This document shows, piece by piece, positions 16,274-21,122 of a DNA stretch of 21,122 nt. The notes below the pieces were generated by a model. It saw nothing but the letters and a program-made list of their open reading frames with translations. It ran no database searches and was not told where the DNA came from. Both the position numbers and the translations under genes were made by a program. Source of the DNA: Spirochaetaceae bacterium (GTDB taxonomy: Bacteria > Spirochaetota > Spirochaetia > Treponematales > Breznakiellaceae); the NCBI GenBank assembly GCA_031278575.1, contig JAITKD010000217.1, positions 1 through 21,122 of the forward strand. The letters are read 5' to 3'. Positions within the stretch are counted from its first letter, which is position 1, and every line of letters begins with the position of its first letter.

Positions 16274-17121
16274 GAAACCAGCTCCTGCAGGGCCTTTTTA
16301 CATTCCTCTTCCGTGGGGATGCGGTGATGCCATTCGGGTACGTTCTCCATAAAAGACACGCCGTTTCCTTTGACGGTTTTCGCTATGACCGCGTGGGGAA
16401 CGCCGCCGTCATAGTCCAGGGCGTCAAGGAGGGCGGCGACGTTTTCGGCGTTGTTACCGTCAACATGGCGGGTGTCGAAACCGAAGGCCCGCAGCTTATC
16501 TTCCAGCGGTTCAATTCCCATGGTATCTTTTATAGAAGAAACAAGCTGGAGTCCGTTGTTGTCGATTATCCAGGTGAGGTTTCCCAGCTTGAAGTGCGCG
16601 GCGGACATAGCGGCTTCCCAGTTGCTCCCCTCCTGAAGTTCCCCGTCTCCGGTGAGGACAAAGACCCGGCAGGGCCGGCGCGCTTTTTTCGCTCCCAGGG
16701 CCATGCCCACGGCAATCGAAAAACCGTGTCCCAGGGCCCCGGTATTGGCCTCGACCCCGGGCACCTGGTTGGTCGGGTGGATGGTGAGGGGGCAGTCCGC
16801 TTTCAAATAGTTGTCGAGCCATGCTTTGGGGAAAAAGCCCCGTTCCGCCAGGACCGCGTAGAGCCCTTCGGAGGCGTGGCCCTTGCTCAGCACGAAGCGG
16901 TCCCGGTCAGGGTCGGCCATGGTTTCGGGGGAAAGCCGCAGGGTATGGAAAAACAGGGCGGTGAGGATGTCGGTTTCCGATAGCGAAGCGCCGATATGAC
17001 CCCCGCGGGCATGGGTGATCATTTTTAAGATTTTTCGCCTGATTTCCCGGGCTTGGGCGTTTAGCTGCCCTATCGGGACATCTATACGCGTACAATCAAC
17101 AAATTGTTCTTTAAGCTGCAT
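16270..17121 (-). CDS. tkt: Transketolase, N-terminal half
   Basis: A 283-residue protein with the thiamine-diphosphate-binding domain. The motif GDGELQEG starts at residue 158 and ends with the IIDNN metal-binding part near 185-189, as expected for the GDG-x26-NN signature. ARGGHIGASLSETDIL and DRFVLSKGHASEGLYAVL are typical of split transketolases. ATG 17121 is the first gene of the operon. The good -35/-10 pair at 17160-17188 should drive it. Confidence 0.94.
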   Translation of the reverse strand: MQLKEQFVDCTRIDVPIGQLNAQAREIRRKILKMITHARGGHIGASLSETDILTALFFHTLRLSPETMADPDRDRFVLSKGHASEGLYAVLAERGFFPKAWLDNYLKADCPLTIHPTNQVPGVEANTGALGHGFSIAVGMALGAKKARRPCRVFVLTGDGELQEGSNWEAAMSAAHFKLGNLTWIIDNNGLQLVSSIKDTMGIEPLEDKLRAFGFDTRHVDGNNAENVAALLDALDYDGGVPHAVIAKTVKGNGVSFMENVPEWHHRIPTEEECKKALQELVS

Positions 17122-17159
17122 TTACTTTTACCTTTGATTATATTTGTTTACTTACTAAT

Positions 17160-17188
17160 ATTTTATAATATTTCAATAATAATGTCAA
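17160..17188 (-). promoter_or_regulatory. Sigma-70 promoter of the transketolase operon
   Basis: On the minus strand, TTGACA (17188-17183) is followed after exactly 17 bases by TAAAAT (17165-17160). Transcription would start about 30 bases before ATG 17121. The dyad AATATT-TTAT-AATATT (17157-17172) covers the -10 and is a candidate operator. Confidence 0.75.
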
Positions 17189-17219
17189 TAATAAAAAATA
17201 AACAAAATTTTTATTGACA
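17183..17219. promoter_or_regulatory. Inverted repeat joining the two divergent -35 boxes
   Basis: TGTCAATAA (17183-17191) and TTATTGACA (17211-17219) are perfect inverted repeats that contain the two -35 hexamers facing away from each other. A regulator bound here could block both promoters at once. The DeoR protein at the end of the minus-strand operon is the obvious candidate, but that is inference. Confidence 0.55.
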
Positions 17220-17242
17220 ATCATTTTTTTTTATGATAGGAT
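17214..17242 (+). promoter_or_regulatory. Sigma-70 promoter of the HU-like/DUF4469 gene
   Basis: TTGACA (17214-17219) is followed after 17 bases by TAGGAT (17237-17242). The predicted start site, near 17249, leaves only a very short leader before AAGGAGG (17251-17257) and ATG 17263. Confidence 0.7.
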
Positions 17243-17262
17243 TGTTTTCGAAGGAGGCCGGT

Positions 17263-17511
17263 ATGGCAATTATTAATAATGTCAACGAAGTGTTGTGCCG
17301 TATCCGGGTGAAGCTCTACCCCAATTATCTGCCTAAAGGGGAAGGGGAGTACATCGCTCGCACGGACAACGAGGCGGCTCTCTCCATTGAACGGGTCTGC
17401 GCTGCCCTGAAAAACCGGGGCGGCTATACCGGCAGTTACGGCGGCCTGGTGGATCGCGTAAAACAGTTTCTCAACGAAGCGATCCACGGCTTTGCGACGG
17501 TTTTGCCGTGA
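17263..17511 (+). CDS. HU-like DNA-binding domain, N-terminal part of a split HU/DUF4469 protein
   Basis: An 82-residue frame starting at ATG 17263 after a strong AAGGAGG. NEVLCRIRVKLYPNYL, EYIARTDNEAALSIERVCAAL and the VDRVKQFLNEAI helix fit the HU-like domain that in related bacteria is fused to DUF4469. The frame ends in GFATVLP, out of pattern. Adding one base near 17494-17497 would restore FADGFAVNLG and join it to the next frame, giving a protein of about 257 residues. The two frames overlap by 4 bases (GTGA), so some coupled translation of the second part is conceivable. Such proteins are linked to DNA binding, but their role is not well known. Confidence 0.75.
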   Translation: MAIINNVNEVLCRIRVKLYPNYLPKGEGEYIARTDNEAALSIERVCAALKNRGGYTGSYGGLVDRVKQFLNEAIHGFATVLP

Positions 17512-18035
17512 ACCTGGGCTGCTATTCCGTCCATCCCAATGTGGGCGGTACCTTTGACAAGGTAACCGAGGAACTCCAGTTGGGCAAACATCCCATCACC
17601 TTCCGCTTTCGTACCCGGGCCCCCCTGCGCGCCTTGGTGGCGGAACACATTGATGTGGGGGTGGAAGGACTGGCGGCAGTAGCCGGCCATATCGATGAAT
17701 TCATAGACGTAAGTACCGAAGCGGTGAACGAAACCCTCGTCCCCGGCGGCATATTTACTATTTCCGGTCATAAGATCAAGATCGCCGGGGATAACCCGGA
17801 GGTTGGCGTCTACTTTATTCCCGTGGCCGGTCCTGATCAGCGGATCAAGGTAAGCGGCAACCTGGCGGAGAACCCCTCGGTCAAACTCATCGGCGTCATT
17901 CCGCCTGAGCTGGCCGCGGGCACCTACCGTCTGGAAGTGGTAACCCAGTTTTCCGGCGGCAACAATACCCTCAAGGAACCCTGGGTCATTGTCTTTGGCA
18001 GCCCTTTGACGGTTCTTGCCCCCGGCACCCACTAA
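17508..18035 (+). CDS. DUF4469 (Ig-like) domain, C-terminal part of a split HU/DUF4469 protein
   Basis: A 175-residue frame beginning with GTG 17508 inside the stop codon of the previous frame. The first residues (NLGCYSVHPNVGGTFD, then HPITFRFRTR) continue the HU-like domain. The rest has the DUF4469 pattern: EAVNETLVPGGIFTISGHKI, GVYFIPV, NPSVKLIGVIPPELAAG and EVVTQFSGGN. No ribosome-binding site of its own is evident. The most likely reading is the back half of one gene broken by a one-base deletion, real or a sequencing error. A GC-rich 7-bp hairpin (18019-18025 / 18038-18044) spans its stop codon. Confidence 0.75.
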   Translation: MNLGCYSVHPNVGGTFDKVTEELQLGKHPITFRFRTRAPLRALVAEHIDVGVEGLAAVAGHIDEFIDVSTEAVNETLVPGGIFTISGHKIKIAGDNPEVGVYFIPVAGPDQRIKVSGNLAENPSVKLIGVIPPELAAGTYRLEVVTQFSGGNNTLKEPWVIVFGSPLTVLAPGTH

Positions 18036-18132
18036 TACCGGGGGGTTGGCGGGTAAATTCACCCTGGCTGGCTGTATGCGTCCACCTGGACTGGATGAAT
18101 TTATTCCGGGAAATAATGTTTTTCCGGTCTAA

Positions 18133-19164
<1,032 letters not shown>

Positions 19165-19252
19165 TCTTTTGTATCGCTTGCCGGAGTTTTCCGGAATCGA
19201 TGTTTCGTCGTGAGTTCTTGAAGCGCGGCGAATTTTTTATTCAATTGAAGAA

Positions 19253-19272
19253 CCTCGGGGCAAACCCCGGGG
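19253..19272 (+). terminator. Hairpin between the binding protein and the DUF2291 gene
   Basis: CCTCGGGG (19253-19260) pairs with CCCCGGGG (19265-19272) around CAAA, eight pairs with one G-T. Only a weak T-rich stretch (TATCTTCTTT) follows. It is 27 bases before the next start codon. A partial terminator or an mRNA-protecting stem would give more binding protein than ATPase, a common arrangement. A second small hairpin CCGGA-GTTT-TCCGG lies at 19181-19194. Confidence 0.5.
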
Positions 19273-19299
19273 TATCTTCTTTGAATTTGAGGATTAAAT

Positions 19300-19953
19300 A
19301 TGAAGATAAAAGAGAGCATCTTTTGCGGCATCTTTTGGGTAGTGCTTCTTTCCTGTACGATTGTAAAAGACGATGGGGACAAGAACGAAGAGGGAGGAAA
19401 TCCCTATGGTTTTTCCATCGGAACTATCGACCCCAAACAATACGCGAACGATATTTGGGATTCCATGGTTATTCCCAGGGTTGAAGCGATGGCGGTTGAT
19501 TTTAACCGTCTTGTGGAGGAACTGGGGTCCGATGATGTCAAAGCCTCCGGGGAATATGGATACCGTCTTTCAGAGAGAAATTCTTACAACTTTGCGGTAA
19601 AGGGAACTGCGAGGTTGTTGTCTATAGATACAGGTTCAGCCAGCGGTTCGGCGTCTTTGGATATGTATCCCTTTGACGGGAAGGAAGATTGCCGCTTACG
19701 GATAGGCCCGGTACTCCAGGGGTACGCCCTGCGGGATATTCAAAAGGATATTTCGCCTACCAGTTTTGTTAATCAGGTTGACTGGGCCAGGCTCGCGACA
19801 GAGCTTAACAATAAAGTGAAAGAAACCGTTCTTGTCGATATTGATTTTACCGACATGGCCGCTAAAGAGGTGGAACTCCTGGGAGTCTTTACCTGGGAAG
19901 GAAAAGATGGCATTATTACCGTTACGCCGTTACGCCTCACGTTTGAGGATTAG
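19300..19953 (+). CDS. DUF2291-family lipoprotein
   Basis: A 217-residue protein. The N-terminus ends in the lipobox LLSC, so Cys19 would be lipidated and the protein anchored on the periplasmic side. The remainder fits DUF2291: YANDIWDSMVIPRVEAMAVDFNRLVEEL, YNFAVKGTA, LRIGPVLQGYALRDIQKDI, then FVNQVDWARLATELNN. This family is usually found next to sugar ABC importers, as here, but its function is not known; it could help assemble or tune the transporter. It sits between the binding protein and the ATPase and ends 2 bases before the latter. Confidence 0.85.
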   Translation: MKIKESIFCGIFWVVLLSCTIVKDDGDKNEEGGNPYGFSIGTIDPKQYANDIWDSMVIPRVEAMAVDFNRLVEELGSDDVKASGEYGYRLSERNSYNFAVKGTARLLSIDTGSASGSASLDMYPFDGKEDCRLRIGPVLQGYALRDIQKDISPTSFVNQVDWARLATELNNKVKETVLVDIDFTDMAAKEVELLGVFTWEGKDGIITVTPLRLTFED

Positions 19954-19955
19954 CC

Positions 19956-21122
19956 ATGGAAATAGTTCTTGAAGCCAGACAGATCACCAAAGTATACCCC
20001 GGTACTATCGCTCTCGACAAAGCCGATTTTAAGGTACGAAAGGGTAAGGTAAACGTACTTATAGGCGAAAACGGCGCCGGCAAATCGACCATGATGAAGA
20101 TCGTTGCCGGCGTCGAAACCAGAACCTCTGGGGTTATTTATGTTAACGGAAAAGAAGCGGAATATACCACGCCCAACGAGGCGATTCAACAGGGCGTTGG
20201 GATTATTTATCAGGAATTGAATCTCTTCCCCAATTTGAGCATTGCGGAAAATATGTTTATGACAAGGGAAATTAAAAACAATCGTTTTTCCATTGATCAT
20301 AAAAAACAAAATGAAACAGCGGTTCGGTATCTCCAAAAACTCAATCTTGATATACCCCCGCAAACACTGGTTGTGGATTTACGGGTGGGCCAGCAGCAAC
20401 TGGTGGAAATCGCCAAGGTGCTTTCCCAGAACGCCCAAATAATAATCATGGACGAACCCACTTCCGCTCTTACCGAAGCGGAAGTGGGTACGCTCTTCAG
20501 AGTAATTGATGAACTGCGGAAGCAGGGTATCACCATTATCTACATTTCCCACCGATTAGAAGAGGTCATGCACATCGGCGATTACGTGACCATTTTAAGG
20601 GACGGAAAGTTTATTGAGGAAAAACCGATAGCGGAAATTGATATACCCTGGATAATCGATAAAATGACCGGGGGGCATAAAATAGAAAATGTCTACGAGC
20701 GCCGACCTATGGGTGGAGAAATTCTTCGGGTTACCAGCCTGTCCCTCCCCAAAAAGAACGGGCACGGGTTCGTGGTTAAAGACGTTTCGTTCTCACTCAG
20801 GGCCGGGGAGATTCTCGGACTCTACGGCCTCTTGGGCGCCGGCAGGACGGAGCTGCTGGAATGTCTCATCGGCGAACAGAAAAATTATACCGGAACCATT
20901 GAGATTGAAGGAAAAATTGTCAAATCACAAAACATTAACGGCCGGATTAAAGACGGCTTTGCCCTTATACCGGAGGACCGGAAAACCCTCGGTATCTTCG
21001 GTAATATGATCATCCTGGAAAACATGGTCATGTCCGCGTTATCCCGTTTTTTCAAGCGTTTTTTTCTGCGGGAAAAATTGGAGCAAGAGGCGGCGGCGGG
21101 GGTTTCCAAAGATTTAAATGTT
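19956..21122 (+). CDS. Sugar ABC importer ATPase with two nucleotide-binding domains (RbsA-like), cut by the window end
   Basis: The first 389 residues of a double-domain ATPase (family length about 500). Domain 1 has Walker A GENGAGKST (residues 37-45), Q-loop Gln86 (IIYQELNLFPNLSIAEN), a degenerate signature LRVGQQQLVEIAK, Walker B IIIMDEPTSAL and switch ISHRLEEV. Domain 2 begins near residue 250 and has the usual altered Walker A GLLGAGRTE and the LIPEDRKTLGIF stretch. ATG 19956 follows GAGGA (19945-19949). It would power sugar uptake with the binding protein coded at 18196. The permease gene should lie just beyond the window. Confidence 0.95.
   Translation, partial: MEIVLEARQITKVYPGTIALDKADFKVRKGKVNVLIGENGAGKSTMMKIVAGVETRTSGVIYVNGKEAEYTTPNEAIQQGVGIIYQELNLFPNLSIAENMFMTREIKNNRFSIDHKKQNETAVRYLQKLNLDIPPQTLVVDLRVGQQQLVEIAKVLSQNAQIIIMDEPTSALTEAEVGTLFRVIDELRKQGITIIYISHRLEEVMHIGDYVTILRDGKFIEEKPIAEIDIPWIIDKMTGGHKIENVYERRPMGGEILRVTSLSLPKKNGHGFVVKDVSFSLRAGEILGLYGLLGAGRTELLECLIGEQKNYTGTIEIEGKIVKSQNINGRIKDGFALIPEDRKTLGIFGNMIILENMVMSALSRFFKRFFLREKLEQEAAAGVSKDLNV

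Noticed and set aside
17436..18062. 208-codon minus-strand frame opposite the DUF4469 part
   Set aside because: Antisense shadow; the plus strand has a recognisable domain with normal codon use.

Overview
The window is a gene-dense, GC-rich bacterial chromosome segment that looks like a spirochaete of the Treponema type, perhaps a termite-gut-like, GC-richer treponeme. This rests on the bacterial V/A-type ATPase operon (order G/H-like, C, I, K, F, E, A, B), the omega-like/miaA pair, the HU-like + DUF4469 protein, and the sequence character of the A and B subunits. The species assignment is inference.

Layout. 1-668: no confident gene; it holds one copy of a 135-bp dispersed repeat, a run of small inverted repeats and a candidate promoter. 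669-2698 (+): a DeoR-family regulator, an RNA polymerase omega-like protein and miaA, closed by a strong intrinsic terminator. 2699-3187: a palindrome-rich intergenic element, then an AT-rich stretch. 3188-12165 (+): secG, a PTS EIIA-like protein and eight V/A-type ATPase subunit genes, tightly packed and often overlapping. 12277-13965 (+): a fused class I fumarase, where the rotor-shaft subunit D gene might have been expected. 13966-14526: intergenic, with the second (inverted) copy of the 135-bp repeat, a small uncertain ORF and a terminator for the opposite strand. 14527-17121 (-): an operon of split transketolase (N-half, C-half) and a second DeoR-family regulator. 17122-17262: an AT-rich divergent promoter region with inverted repeats. 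17263-18035 (+): an HU-like/DUF4469 protein split into two ORFs by what looks like a one-base deletion. 18196-21122 (+): a sugar ABC importer (periplasmic binding protein, DUF2291 lipoprotein, double-domain ATPase running off the window).

How it works together. The central operon codes for a rotary ion-pumping or ATP-making membrane machine; the C-I, E-A and other junctions are overlapping or nearly so, consistent with coupled translation. The right-hand block reads as a carbohydrate uptake and pentose-phosphate module: an RbsB/RbsA-like importer diverging from transketolase genes whose last operon member is a DeoR-type repressor, a likely local regulator. The main oddities are the missing subunit D, stacked hairpins ahead of the c-ring gene, the inverted dispersed repeat, the broken HU/DUF4469 gene and the mirror-image divergent promoters.
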